NCBI GenBank assembly: GCA_964196565.1
Contig: CAXMUH010000070.1
Span: 1-37,579, forward strand
Direction of reading: 5' to 3'
DNA length: 37,579 nt
Source: 2-12-FULL-42-15 sp964196565
GTDB taxonomy: Bacteria > Pseudomonadota > Gammaproteobacteria > Coxiellales > Coxiellaceae
Below, one piece after another: positions 16,478 through 23,743 of the stretch (positions are counted from its first letter, which is position 1; every line of letters begins with the position of its first letter). The position numbers were made by a program, and so were the translations under genes. Below the pieces are notes generated by a model that saw only the letters and a program-made list of their open reading frames with translations, was not told the DNA's origin and made no database searches.

Positions 16478-17278
16478 TTATCCTTTTGCCTTAACATAAA
16501 TTGGAGCGTAAGGTTTCGCTTGAACAAGCTCAACAATCGATTGACGAATCAGCTCTAAAACGGCAATAAAACTCACCACCACGCCCATGCGTCCTTCTTC
16601 AACAGTAAATAAATTGGCAAATGGGGTAAATGATTCTGTGTTTAATGCCTCTAAGATTACGGTCATGCGCTCACGAATCGATAAAGGTTCGCGTGCAATT
16701 TGATGCTTAGAATACAGCCGCTCGCGTTTTAAAACTTCTTCTAATGCAAACAGCATTTCTGAAATCGAAATATCTGGATGTTCAACTTCAATTTCCATTT
16801 TGGGTAACGTTGCATGCGCGACATAATTGTCACGCTCCAAACGTGGCAATTGATCAATTTCTTGGGCCGCCTTTTTGAAACGTTCATATTCTTGCAGGCG
16901 ACGAATTAATTCTGCGCGCGGATCACCCTCTTCTACTTCTTCTGCATTTTTAGGTCTAGGCAGCAACATACGCGATTTAATTTCAGCTAACATCGCAGCC
17001 ATTAATAAATATTCTGCGGCTAACTCGAGATGCAGCTCTTGCATCAAATCAACATATTTAACGTATTGTCGCGTAATCTCAAGAATCGGAATATCAAGAA
17101 TATCAATATTGTGTTTACGAATTAGGTAAAGTAATAAATCCAGCGGCCCCTCAAAAGCGTCAAGAAACACGCGTAAGGCATCGGGGGGGATATATAAATC
17201 CTGAGGAAGTTCGGTTAAAAGTTCTCCTTGAACCAGGATTTTAGTCGGCTGCGTAACGTCTTGTTGGTTTTGCTGCAT
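16478..17278 (-). CDS. scpA: Segregation and condensation protein A
   Basis: The kleisin subunit of the SMC-ScpAB complex, 266 aa from the ATG at 17278. The N-terminal SMC-binding motif is FEGPLDLLLYLIRKHNIDILDIPI, given here as a position near residues 45-70. A helical middle segment (AAEYLLMAAMLAEIKSRMLLP) and a C-terminal winged helix follow. An in-frame TTG at 17287 preceded by GGGA would add MIL, and that start cannot be excluded because the ATG has no clear ribosome-binding site. It is the first gene of the scpA-scpB-rluB unit and is followed upstream by yciO in the same direction. Confidence 0.94.
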   Translation of the reverse strand: MQQNQQDVTQPTKILVQGELLTELPQDLYIPPDALRVFLDAFEGPLDLLLYLIRKHNIDILDIPILEITRQYVKYVDLMQELHLELAAEYLLMAAMLAEIKSRMLLPRPKNAEEVEEGDPRAELIRRLQEYERFKKAAQEIDQLPRLERDNYVAHATLPKMEIEVEHPDISISEMLFALEEVLKRERLYSKHQIAREPLSIRERMTVILEALNTESFTPFANLFTVEEGRMGVVVSFIAVLELIRQSIVELVQAKPYAPIYVKAKG

Positions 17279-17364
17279 AAGTATCAATCATTTCCCGCAA
17301 TTGTTACTCAATAATACCTTAACTTAGTATTTTCAGCAATGAGCAAGTGCTGAACAAATAATGA

Positions 17365-17976
17365 TCATACAAAATAGCTCCCCTGACGCACAACTTCTGG
17401 GACTCCGGAGGTCAAATCCACAATGGTGGTATGCAAAAGGCTACTCGCCCCACCATCATCAATCACCGCATCAATTTGGCCATCGTACATATTAAAAATG
17501 GCGTGTGAATCCAAAGGCGGCAAATCAGAGTCTGCTTGCTCAACACTCACGCTCATCAATGGCTGACCCAAAGTTTCCAATAACCCCAAAACCACGCGGC
17601 TCTCGGGAATACGAATACCAATGGTGCGTCTACGCGGGTGCAAAAGCTGCTTGGGCACTTCTCGCGTCGCTTTTAAAATAAAAGTTACCGCAGCTGGAGT
17701 ATGTGCTTTTAAAAATCGAAACGCTAAATTATCGAGGCGTGCATAAACCGAAACTTCAGAAAAATCACTGCAAAAAAGGGTGAAATAGTGATTTTGATCA
17801 AGATTTCGTATCTGTCGAATACGCAGCAGCGCTTCTTTTTGACCTAAACCACAACACAGCGAATAACCACTATCGGTCGGCAATACCACCACGCCGCCAC
17901 GCGCGATAATGCGCGCAACCTCTGCCTGCATGCGTGGCTGAGGGTTTTTAGGGTGGATTTCCATAAACTCTGTCAT
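17365..17976 (-). CDS. yciO: YciO family protein (Sua5/TsaC-like fold)
   Basis: The 203-aa protein aligns by eye with E. coli YciO across its length: an IHPKNPQPR start, VVVLPTDSGYSLCCGL, the RIRQIRNLDQNHYFTL block, TPAAVTFILKATREVPKQLL, RRTIGIRIPES, and a final TTIVDLTSGVPEVVRQG. The fold is that of threonylcarbamoyl-AMP synthases, which make the precursor of t6A in tRNA. YciO itself appears to have weak or different activity, so the reaction is uncertain. It is divergent from yciB, whose start lies 60 bp away, with TATAAT at 17998-18003 in the gap. Confidence 0.88.
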   Translation of the reverse strand: MTEFMEIHPKNPQPRMQAEVARIIARGGVVVLPTDSGYSLCCGLGQKEALLRIRQIRNLDQNHYFTLFCSDFSEVSVYARLDNLAFRFLKAHTPAAVTFILKATREVPKQLLHPRRRTIGIRIPESRVVLGLLETLGQPLMSVSVEQADSDLPPLDSHAIFNMYDGQIDAVIDDGGASSLLHTTIVDLTSGVPEVVRQGSYFV

Positions 17977-18036
17977 AGCTATTTGCCTACTGTTATGTAT
18001 AATATAGACTTAATTTTTAACCAGCGGGCTGGCATA

Positions 18037-18597
18037 ATGAAGTTTCTATTTGACTACTTTCCCATCATTGTGTTTTTTCTTGTGTATAAATTCTGGGGCA
18101 TCTATTGGGCCACCGGTGTGACTATGGCGGCTTCCCTTTTACAGGTGGGTATTTACTGGTTGATGCATAAACGCTTTGAGAAGTTTCACATTATAACCAT
18201 GATTTTTATTCTTGTCTTGGGAAGTTTCACCTTAATTTTCCACAATGCCATTTTTATCAAGTGGAAACCAACCATCGTCTACTGGATCTTTAGCATTGTA
18301 TTAATTGGCAGTCAATTTATCGGGGCCAGATCGTTGATTCATCGTATGCTACATGAAAAAATTTCACTTCCCGAAAAAGTCTGGAGTCGAATAAATCTAA
18401 GCTGGGGAATATTCTTTTTATTTTTGGGTGGACTCAACTTATATGTGGTCTACCACTACGATACCAACGCCTGGGTAAATTTTAAATTATTTGGTACTCT
18501 GGGTCTTATGATTGTTTTTATCTTTTGCCAAGCGATTTATATGTCCAAACATATGCAAGCAATAAAAAAAGATGATGACACCCCAAAAAAGAATTAA
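18037..18597 (+). CDS. yciB: Inner membrane-spanning protein YciB (intracellular septation protein A)
   Basis: The 186-aa protein opens with the characteristic MKFLFDYFPIIVFFLVYKFWGIYWAT and has about five membrane helices, then a short Lys/Asp-rich cytoplasmic tail. HNAIFIKWKPTIVYW and SRINLSWGIFF are family landmarks. YciB helps maintain the envelope and is linked to cell division and cell length. I chose the ATG at 18037 because the upstream in-frame codons run through the promoter region and overlap yciO. yciI follows after 12 bp. Confidence 0.94.
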   Translation: MKFLFDYFPIIVFFLVYKFWGIYWATGVTMAASLLQVGIYWLMHKRFEKFHIITMIFILVLGSFTLIFHNAIFIKWKPTIVYWIFSIVLIGSQFIGARSLIHRMLHEKISLPEKVWSRINLSWGIFFLFLGGLNLYVVYHYDTNAWVNFKLFGTLGLMIVFIFCQAIYMSKHMQAIKKDDDTPKKN

Positions 18598-18609
18598 GAG
18601 GAGACTCAG

Positions 18610-18918
18610 ATGTATTACGCTATCTACTGCCAAGATGTGCAAGACAGCATGGAAAAGCGTCGCAGCGTCCGCGAATCCCATCTAGAAAGACTCAGAAAAC
18701 TCGAATCAGAAAATCGTCTATTAGTGGCCGGCCCGCTTTTAAAGCAAGATCAAGACCACCATATGGCACACGGGGTTAAAGGCTCATTGATTATTGCTGA
18801 GTTTGAAGATCTAGAAGAGGCTAAAGTCTGGGCTGCAGCTGACCCTTACGTTACCGCGGACGTTTATGAGAACGTCACTATTTCGCCATTTAAATTAGTA
18901 TTACCCAGTGAAAAATAA
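18610..18918 (+). CDS. yciI: YciI family protein
   Basis: The 102-aa YCII-domain protein has a ferredoxin-like dimeric alpha/beta-barrel fold. Landmarks are MYYAIYCQDVQDS, RESHLERLRKLESENRLLVAGP (with the conserved His and Asp/Glu region), and the AADPYVTADVYENVTI end. The biochemical role is not settled in the family. AAGAGGAG lies 8 nt upstream of the ATG. It follows yciB, as in enterobacteria, and overlaps bolA by 11 nt. Confidence 0.92.
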   Translation: MYYAIYCQDVQDSMEKRRSVRESHLERLRKLESENRLLVAGPLLKQDQDHHMAHGVKGSLIIAEFEDLEEAKVWAAADPYVTADVYENVTISPFKLVLPSEK

Positions 18919-19183
18919 TAAAGATCGCATCGAAATTATTAAACAGCGCCTAGAACAAGCCTTCCACCCAACCCTACTAAAAGTAATTGATGAAAGCCAT
19001 TTGCATGTTGGGCATGAGGGAGCAAAAACTGGCCTAGGACATTTTGCGCTTGAAATAACATCTTCTGCATTTTCCAGTAAAAATAAAATCGAACAGCATC
19101 GCATGATTTATGCGGCGTTAGGTGATCTTATGAAAACAGACATCCACGCAATTCGAATATCGTCTCAAAGTTCACCTAAGTGA
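18908..19183 (+). CDS. bolA: BolA family protein
   Basis: The 91-aa protein has the BolA class II KH-like fold. Landmarks are IKQRLEQAFHPTLLKVIDESHLHVGH, GHFALEIT, KIEQHRMIYAALGDLM and IHAIRI. BolA proteins pair with monothiol glutaredoxins in iron-sulfur handling and influence cell shape under stress. The start is a GTG inside the end of yciI, so the two are probably translationally coupled. About 140 bp of AT-rich sequence follows before the ankyrin gene. Confidence 0.92.
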   Translation: MKNNKDRIEIIKQRLEQAFHPTLLKVIDESHLHVGHEGAKTGLGHFALEITSSAFSSKNKIEQHRMIYAALGDLMKTDIHAIRISSQSSPK

Positions 19184-19261
19184 ACAAAATAAATTCATAA
19201 ACTCGCATAAAGTTAATATTCTTTACAAAATACTCGCCTCTTTGAATATTAATATGTTAAT

Positions 19262-19280
19262 TTACACTTAAGTATATAAT
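19262..19280 (+). promoter_or_regulatory. Promoter motif shared with the 1264-aa gene
   Basis: TTACACTTAAGTATA (19262-19276) runs into a perfect -10 box TATAAT (19275-19280), 46 bp before the ankyrin ATG. The same 15 bp occur at 23692-23706 in the same position before the gene at 23744. ACTTAAGT within it is a perfect 8-bp palindrome. The -35 is poor by sigma-70 standards, which suggests an activator. A PmrA-like half-site GTTAATATT lies at 19212-19220, but no properly spaced second half was seen. Confidence 0.5.
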
Positions 19281-19326
19281 GGATGTAAAACTCACTTTAA
19301 TTATTTCTTAAACAGAGAGTAGCGAA

Positions 19327-20079
19327 ATGCCAACAAACAATTCCCTAGAATTGCTGATCACCAAAGTAATTATTTCCAACAATCTATCTGACTTGGTTAA
19401 ACGACAGGTGCTTGAAGAAATACTCTGCGAGGCAATCCCAAACCAGAGTAGCTGCAAATTAGCAGAGAGCATTAACCATACAAACGAGGAAGGTTACACT
19501 TTGCTTGGCAATGCCTGTCGATACGACAACTCAAAAGTGGTTGTAAACTGGCTGCTAGATCAAAACGCTGACGTCGAAATAGGAAACTCAGTGCAAAGAC
19601 AAACCGCCTTAGCCATAGCCGCACAACATGGAAACGTTGACGCTATGCAAGCTTTACTGGAACATGGCGCAAACCCAGACTCTATACTTAAGAACTGTGA
19701 ACCAGTTGAGCTTTCACAAAATAAAAATTTCAATAACCCCATGCCCTATGGTAAATCACCAATTTTTTATGCAATACGCTATGGACAAGTAGAAGCGGTA
19801 GAATTATTAGCGGCCTATGGTTCACTTGAATCTGAAAAAGCGACAACACAACCTAGCCACATTCTTTCTGCTTTAGAATACACGCGCAAACTATTGCATG
19901 CGGTTCATGATTATAAAGAAACCGAGGAAAAAACCAAATTATTTGGGCAATCAAAATATCGTGACTCGAAAAGTTTACCAAAAGCGGAAAATTTAATAAA
20001 AATTATTGCTATACTAAAAACATCAACGCCAAATACTGATTTAACACAAAACCCAAAATCAACAGAGAAGTGCACTTAG
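19327..20079 (+). CDS. Ankyrin repeat protein, possible effector
   Basis: The 250-aa protein carries three ankyrin-type repeats. They lie at about 55-88 (EEGYTLLGNACRYDNSKVVVNWLLDQNADV), 91-122 (QTALAIAAQHGNVDAMQALLEHGANPD) and 143-172 (KSPIFYAIRYGQVEAVELLAAYGS). Ankyrin repeats mediate protein-protein contacts. In Legionellales small ankyrin proteins are often translocated into the host, but no signal proves that here. There is no signal peptide or membrane segment. The C-terminus is Thr/Asn/Pro/Lys-rich. AGAGAGTAGCGAA precedes the ATG. It has its own promoter-like motif and is followed by a long inverted-repeat element, so it looks like an independent accessory unit. Confidence 0.85.
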   Translation: MPTNNSLELLITKVIISNNLSDLVKRQVLEEILCEAIPNQSSCKLAESINHTNEEGYTLLGNACRYDNSKVVVNWLLDQNADVEIGNSVQRQTALAIAAQHGNVDAMQALLEHGANPDSILKNCEPVELSQNKNFNNPMPYGKSPIFYAIRYGQVEAVELLAAYGSLESEKATTQPSHILSALEYTRKLLHAVHDYKETEEKTKLFGQSKYRDSKSLPKAENLIKIIAILKTSTPNTDLTQNPKSTEKCT

Positions 20080-20092
20080 TTATACTTAAAGC

Positions 20093-20276
20093 GCTTTAAA
20101 ATTAGGTTTTTAATTATTTAAATTACTACGCTCAAGTTGCTTTCTCTTACGCAGCGGCGCAGCGCTATAAAAAGAACGCAAAGGTATCTTAATATAAGTC
20201 CGTTGCGCCTTATCATAATCGCTGCGACGCCGCGTAAGAGTGTTCGTTTATACGTAGCACTTTAAAGTTTTAAAGC
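20093..20276. repeat. 184-bp inverted-repeat element (MITE-like) between ankyrin and MFS genes
   Basis: The ends are GCTTTAAAA (20093-20101) and TTTTAAAGC (20268-20276). Inside, CTCTTACGCAGCGGCGCAGCG (20144-20164) pairs with 20220-20240 at 19 of 21 positions, and CGCAA (20177-20181) pairs with TTGCG (20203-20207). CTACG near 20127 faces its complement near 20253. No coding frame is apparent. It could be a bidirectional terminator for the convergent neighbours, a MITE or a REP-type unit. Confidence 0.65.
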
Positions 20277-20303
20277 CTACTTCCATAGTGAGCTGACTAT
20301 AAC

Positions 20304-21560
20304 TCATTGCAACTGATGGTCTCGCACAAAAAATGTTAAAAACACTGCAATTAAAGATCCGCACGGCAAAATAATAAATGCTAATTGATAGTTCGACACC
20401 GAATAAAGTGAGAAAAAATTGGCATATGAGCTATTCTCTATAGACTGAATGATAACACCAATTAACCAAGCAGATCCTCCCGCCAACATCATCACAAAAT
20501 TAGTCACCCCAAATACTTTGCCAGCATCAGCTTTGCTCGCTAATTTGCGATTCAATGCAAGCACCACAACACTGGACGATGAAAAAAAGCCCAATAAAAA
20601 TAAAAATAAACCAATTTTTGCGGTTGATAAATCTGGTACATAGAGCACGATAGAAAGTAATATCGTGGTACCAACTGTTCCAGCGGTTAAAATTAATTGA
20701 TATTCTGAAGTTCGATCATAAATCCAACCCAGTATCGGCGCCCCAACCGCAAAACCTAAAAACATCATCCCCATATCCAGCGAAGCAAATAACTGCGATA
20801 ATTGACCGGTGTGATTTAAAAAATGTATGCCCCACGACTCCGCAAACCCAGCAATTGGTAAATAAAGCAAGGCGCCAATTAGGCATTGCACCCATAAACA
20901 ACGGTTTGACATAATGGATATTAAATCTTTGATGTCTTGCCTTAAAGGTTTTCGTTTAGCAGACAGCCTGGAAACATTTCTCTCAAATTTGAAATCAACG
21001 ATATTAAACAGCACCAAGATTAAACCCGAAAAAGAAAGAAAATAGCACGTCAAACGCCAACCCCAGTGTTTAATCACAAACACTAAAAACATATCCATCA
21101 CCAATCCACCAAGCATACCGATGCAAATTACAATGCCTAAATAAAAAGTAAATCGAGACTTTGAAAAGCGCTGGCTAATCGCCTTTAAAATACTTACAAA
21201 AATAAACGCGGCCCCTAGTCCCATGGCTAATCGACCACCCACCGCTAACCAGTATGAATGCGCATTTGCAAACAAGTAGCAGCCAAGCGCACAAAGTAAT
21301 AATGCAAACGTCATTAAATAAACTAAACGATAGCGGTCCACCAACAATCCCACGATCAATTGCAGTGGCACATAAATCAAATAATAATACGCACACAAAT
21401 TACCGTAAGCGATGGGTGAAAGACGATAAGCTTCCGTGACACCAGGCGCAATAACGCTGGGTAAAACTCGTAAAGAATAATCAAATAAATAAAAAATTGC
21501 TAAACCTAAACAGAATAGCAGCGGGAGAGTATATTTCGTTTTGAAAATAGTCCTTAACAT
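20304..21560 (-). CDS. MFS transporter
   Basis: The 418-aa protein has about twelve membrane helices in two groups of six, with a basic cytoplasmic loop in the middle (about 195-215: FERNVSRLSAKRKPLRQD). Motif A-like GLLVDRYRLVYLM follows helix 2, and GGRLAMGLGAAFIF is helix 4. The first helix has FDYSLRVLPSVI, a signature I associate with a large MFS subfamily in Legionella and Coxiella. Some members of that broad group import nutrients inside the host vacuole, and the substrate here is unknown. The ATG at 21560 has AAGGGATAATT upstream; 18 further in-frame codons are unlikely to be used. It appears monocistronic. Confidence 0.88.
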   Translation of the reverse strand: MLRTIFKTKYTLPLLFCLGLAIFYLFDYSLRVLPSVIAPGVTEAYRLSPIAYGNLCAYYYLIYVPLQLIVGLLVDRYRLVYLMTFALLLCALGCYLFANAHSYWLAVGGRLAMGLGAAFIFVSILKAISQRFSKSRFTFYLGIVICIGMLGGLVMDMFLVFVIKHWGWRLTCYFLSFSGLILVLFNIVDFKFERNVSRLSAKRKPLRQDIKDLISIMSNRCLWVQCLIGALLYLPIAGFAESWGIHFLNHTGQLSQLFASLDMGMMFLGFAVGAPILGWIYDRTSEYQLILTAGTVGTTILLSIVLYVPDLSTAKIGLFLFLLGFFSSSSVVVLALNRKLASKADAGKVFGVTNFVMMLAGGSAWLIGVIIQSIENSSYANFFSLYSVSNYQLAFIILPCGSLIAVFLTFFVRDHQLQ

Positions 21561-21635
21561 AATTATCCCTTGTTTTGGACCATCAATGATAACGTGATGC
21601 GAACTAAGTCGCAATTACGGTAAGCTTAGATTGTT

Positions 21636-21707
21636 CCCGTCTTTGCGAGGAGCCGTAGGCTTTGACGCAAAGACGGCATAGAGATCAGGTTCTTCCCCAG
21701 GCGGGAA
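21636..21707 (+). repeat. Dispersed palindromic repeat, family B, long hairpin form
   Basis: CCGTCTTTGCG (21637-21647) and CGCAAAGACGG (21666-21676) form a perfect 11-bp stem. Within it AGCC-GTA-GGCT (21651-21661) makes an inner hairpin. A weaker outer pairing joins TTCCCG (21634-21639) with CGGGAA (21702-21707). The head CCGTCTTTGCGAGGAGC resembles that of 14997-15036. It lies downstream of rpmE and upstream of the MFS gene, both on the minus strand, and may attenuate read-through. Confidence 0.7.
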
Positions 21708-21740
21708 TTATCTTAAGGTAAATTTAAAAGATTTGAATTT

Positions 21741-21953
21741 TTATTTCTTACCGCGATTAGCGTATTTTTTATTAAAACGATCAATCACACCTGCGGTGTC
21801 AATCATCTTCTGCTTGCCGGTATAAAATGGATGGCAGTTTGAGCAGATATCCAGATGTAACTCTTTACCCAACGTAGAAGATGTCGTAAAAGTATTCCCA
21901 CAGTTACAAACTACTTTGATTTCATCGTACTTGGGATGTATGTTCTTTTGCAT
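21741..21953 (-). CDS. rpmE: 50S ribosomal protein L31
   Basis: The 70-aa protein is the zinc-ribbon type of L31, beginning MQKNIHPKYDEIKVVCNCGN and containing DICSNCHPFYTGKQK and a Lys/Arg-rich end. The zinc-ligand set CxC...CxxC (C16, C18, C37, C40) is present, so this is the C+ paralogue usually expressed under zinc sufficiency. The gene stands alone between dusA and the MFS gene. Confidence 0.97.
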   Translation of the reverse strand: MQKNIHPKYDEIKVVCNCGNTFTTSSTLGKELHLDICSNCHPFYTGKQKMIDTAGVIDRFNKKYANRGKK

Positions 21954-22017
21954 TAGTCTTTCCTCATGCCTAATTTAGCAGGCAATTCTAGCCCACATCG
22001 AGGGCAAAAAGCAAGTG

Positions 22018-23007
22018 TCAATAAGGCTCTACAAGCTCCAGAGCAGACTTAACCACTTGTATTCCCCTAAGATCGGCGCCTGCATGCTCGCTAAGATAAC
22101 GTCGCCAATGCCGAGCACCCGGTTGACCTTGGAATAACCCAATCAAATGGCGGCTTAGCGCCCTTAATTTAGCCCCATGAGCCAACTCTCGGGCGATGTA
22201 AGGCAAATAGGCTAAGATCACGTCTTTAATATTGGCTTCGGAACCTGTCTTTGTAAGGTATTGATCAAATGAAGCCAGTAGCCACGGATTCGAATATGCC
22301 TCACGTCCAATCATCACCCCATCAACATGGGCTAGATGTTTATCAATATCTTCTAAGCACTTGATTCCACCATTAATAATGATTTCCAGCTCAGGAAAAT
22401 CACGTTTGAGCTGATAAACTACCTCATATCGTAGCGGAGGAATATTACGATTATCTTTTGGGCTTAAACCTGAAAGCCAAGCTTTACGCGCATGCACAAT
22501 AAAAGTTGTGCATCCAGCTGCGGCAACTTCTGTTATAAATTTACACAGTTCCGGGTAGGAGTCCTGATCATCCACTCCAATTCGGATTTTAACCGTCACT
22601 GGAATCGACACAGCTCGCGTCATCGCAGCAACACAATTTGCGACTAATGTCGGCATCTTCATCAAACATGCGCCGAACTGCCCCGATTGGACGCGATCAC
22701 TCGGGCAGCCGACATTAAGATTGATTTCATCATAACCAAAATCTTCACCAATTTTGGCACAGATTGCCAACGCTTGTGGATCACTTCCACCGAGCTGTAA
22801 TGCAACTGGGTGCTCTTCAGCGTTAAATCCAAGCAACTTGTTACGATCACCATGGATAATCGCATTGGCGCTGACCATTTCAGAATATAAAAGCGTATGC
22901 TTGCTAATCAAGCGCGCAAAATAGCGATAATGGCGATCGGTACACGCCATCATCGGTGCAACTGAAATTCTGCGGTCTATTTTGTTTATTGCTTTAGCCA
23001 TGAGCAT
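22018..23007 (-). CDS. dusA: tRNA-dihydrouridine(20/20a) synthase DusA
   Basis: The 329-aa flavoprotein has the Dus TIM-barrel hallmarks. These are RISVAPMMACTDRHYRYFARL, LQLGGSDPQ, YDEINLNVGCPSDRVQSGQFGACLM (catalytic C101) in the substrate loop, VKIRIGVDD, FIVHARKAWL and INGGI for FMN binding. DusA reduces U20/U20a in the tRNA D-loop using NADPH and FMN. The MAPMMACTDR-like start and the C-terminal GARHWRRYLSEH helix separate it from DusB and DusC. ATGs at 23007 and 23001 are both possible. Confidence 0.93.
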   Translation of the reverse strand: MLMAKAINKIDRRISVAPMMACTDRHYRYFARLISKHTLLYSEMVSANAIIHGDRNKLLGFNAEEHPVALQLGGSDPQALAICAKIGEDFGYDEINLNVGCPSDRVQSGQFGACLMKMPTLVANCVAAMTRAVSIPVTVKIRIGVDDQDSYPELCKFITEVAAAGCTTFIVHARKAWLSGLSPKDNRNIPPLRYEVVYQLKRDFPELEIIINGGIKCLEDIDKHLAHVDGVMIGREAYSNPWLLASFDQYLTKTGSEANIKDVILAYLPYIARELAHGAKLRALSRHLIGLFQGQPGARHWRRYLSEHAGADLRGIQVVKSALELVEPY

Positions 23008-23086
23008 ATTTTACTCACTATGGCGCTGATTTCCAGTTAAATTTAGTCTAAACTAAAAGATATAGGAAATTGTTTAAGGAAATAAC

Positions 23087-23614
23087 ATGCGCACTCAATC
23101 CGCACTATGCCTGCTCACCCTGCTGACCCTCACCAATATCAGCTTCGCCCTCACCCCAACCCTAGGTGAGTCGATTAGCGGCAATCCGATCGCACGCCAA
23201 GATAATTACACCATTAACAGTCAACGCCGAACCAATGCAACCGTCACTTGCGTTTTTACTAACAACAGCGACAAACCGGCAACCATCAATATCTGGACTT
23301 CGCCATCGCAAACTCATCCGGTAAGAGTGGTAAGGTTAAAACCGGCGCCGGCGCAAGATAATAAACCATTTACCTCAACCCAAACCCTGCACCTGGATTT
23401 AAACCCAGTATGGTGGTGTAGCATTTACCCCAAACACGATAAACGCGATTGGAAATATTGTCATTACCTTTCAATTTCGGATGCGACCATCAGTGAATAT
23501 CATGCGTTTGGCACCTGGAATAAAACCATTCGCAGCAAAAAAACGCGTTACGATTGCAAGATTACTCGCGTCAGACCTAAAACAGCAACTCCAAAATTCT
23601 TTTACTTCAAATAG
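23087..23614 (+). CDS. Exported hypothetical protein, cysteine-containing
   Basis: The 175-aa protein has a clear Sec signal peptide (MRTQSALCLLTLLTLTNISFA, predicted cut after about residue 21). The mature part is small, basic and rich in Thr and Asn. It has four cysteines (in TVTC, WWC, KYC and YDC contexts) that could form two disulfides, and it ends with a hydrophobic KFFYFK. No family was recognised. AAGGAAATAAC precedes the ATG, and a TTTAGT-CTAA-ACTAAA inverted repeat lies at 23042-23057 in the promoter region. It precedes the 1264-aa gene but is separated from it by 129 bp with its own promoter motif. Confidence 0.7.
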   Translation: MRTQSALCLLTLLTLTNISFALTPTLGESISGNPIARQDNYTINSQRRTNATVTCVFTNNSDKPATINIWTSPSQTHPVRVVRLKPAPAQDNKPFTSTQTLHLDLNPVWWCSIYPKHDKRDWKYCHYLSISDATISEYHAFGTWNKTIRSKKTRYDCKITRVRPKTATPKFFYFK

Positions 23615-23667
23615 TTCCTATAATAAAGCATTATTTATTATGTGTTAAGTCTATTTTAATACGAATC

Positions 23668-23708
23668 AAGTATGCTTAGTTATAAGTATGCTTACACTTA
23701 AGTATAAA
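23668..23708 (+). promoter_or_regulatory. Promoter region with three direct repeats before the 1264-aa gene
   Basis: AAGTATGCTTA occurs at 23668-23678 and 23684-23694, and a shortened AAGTATA at 23700. The three copies are spaced exactly 16 bp apart. The last copy merges into TTACACTTAAGTATA (23692-23706) and a TATAAA -10 (23703-23708), about 35 bp before the ATG at 23744. The 15-bp core is identical to the one before the ankyrin gene. The layout suggests an activator binding side by side upstream of -10. The spacing does not match the PmrA tandem. Confidence 0.5.
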
Positions 23709-23743
23709 AGCGTTAAAATTGACAATATGAGAGGGAACTAAAT

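Noticed and set aside
19205..19280. PmrA operator before the ankyrin gene
   Set aside because: One GTTAATATT half-site is present, but a second half at the required 11-bp spacing was not found.
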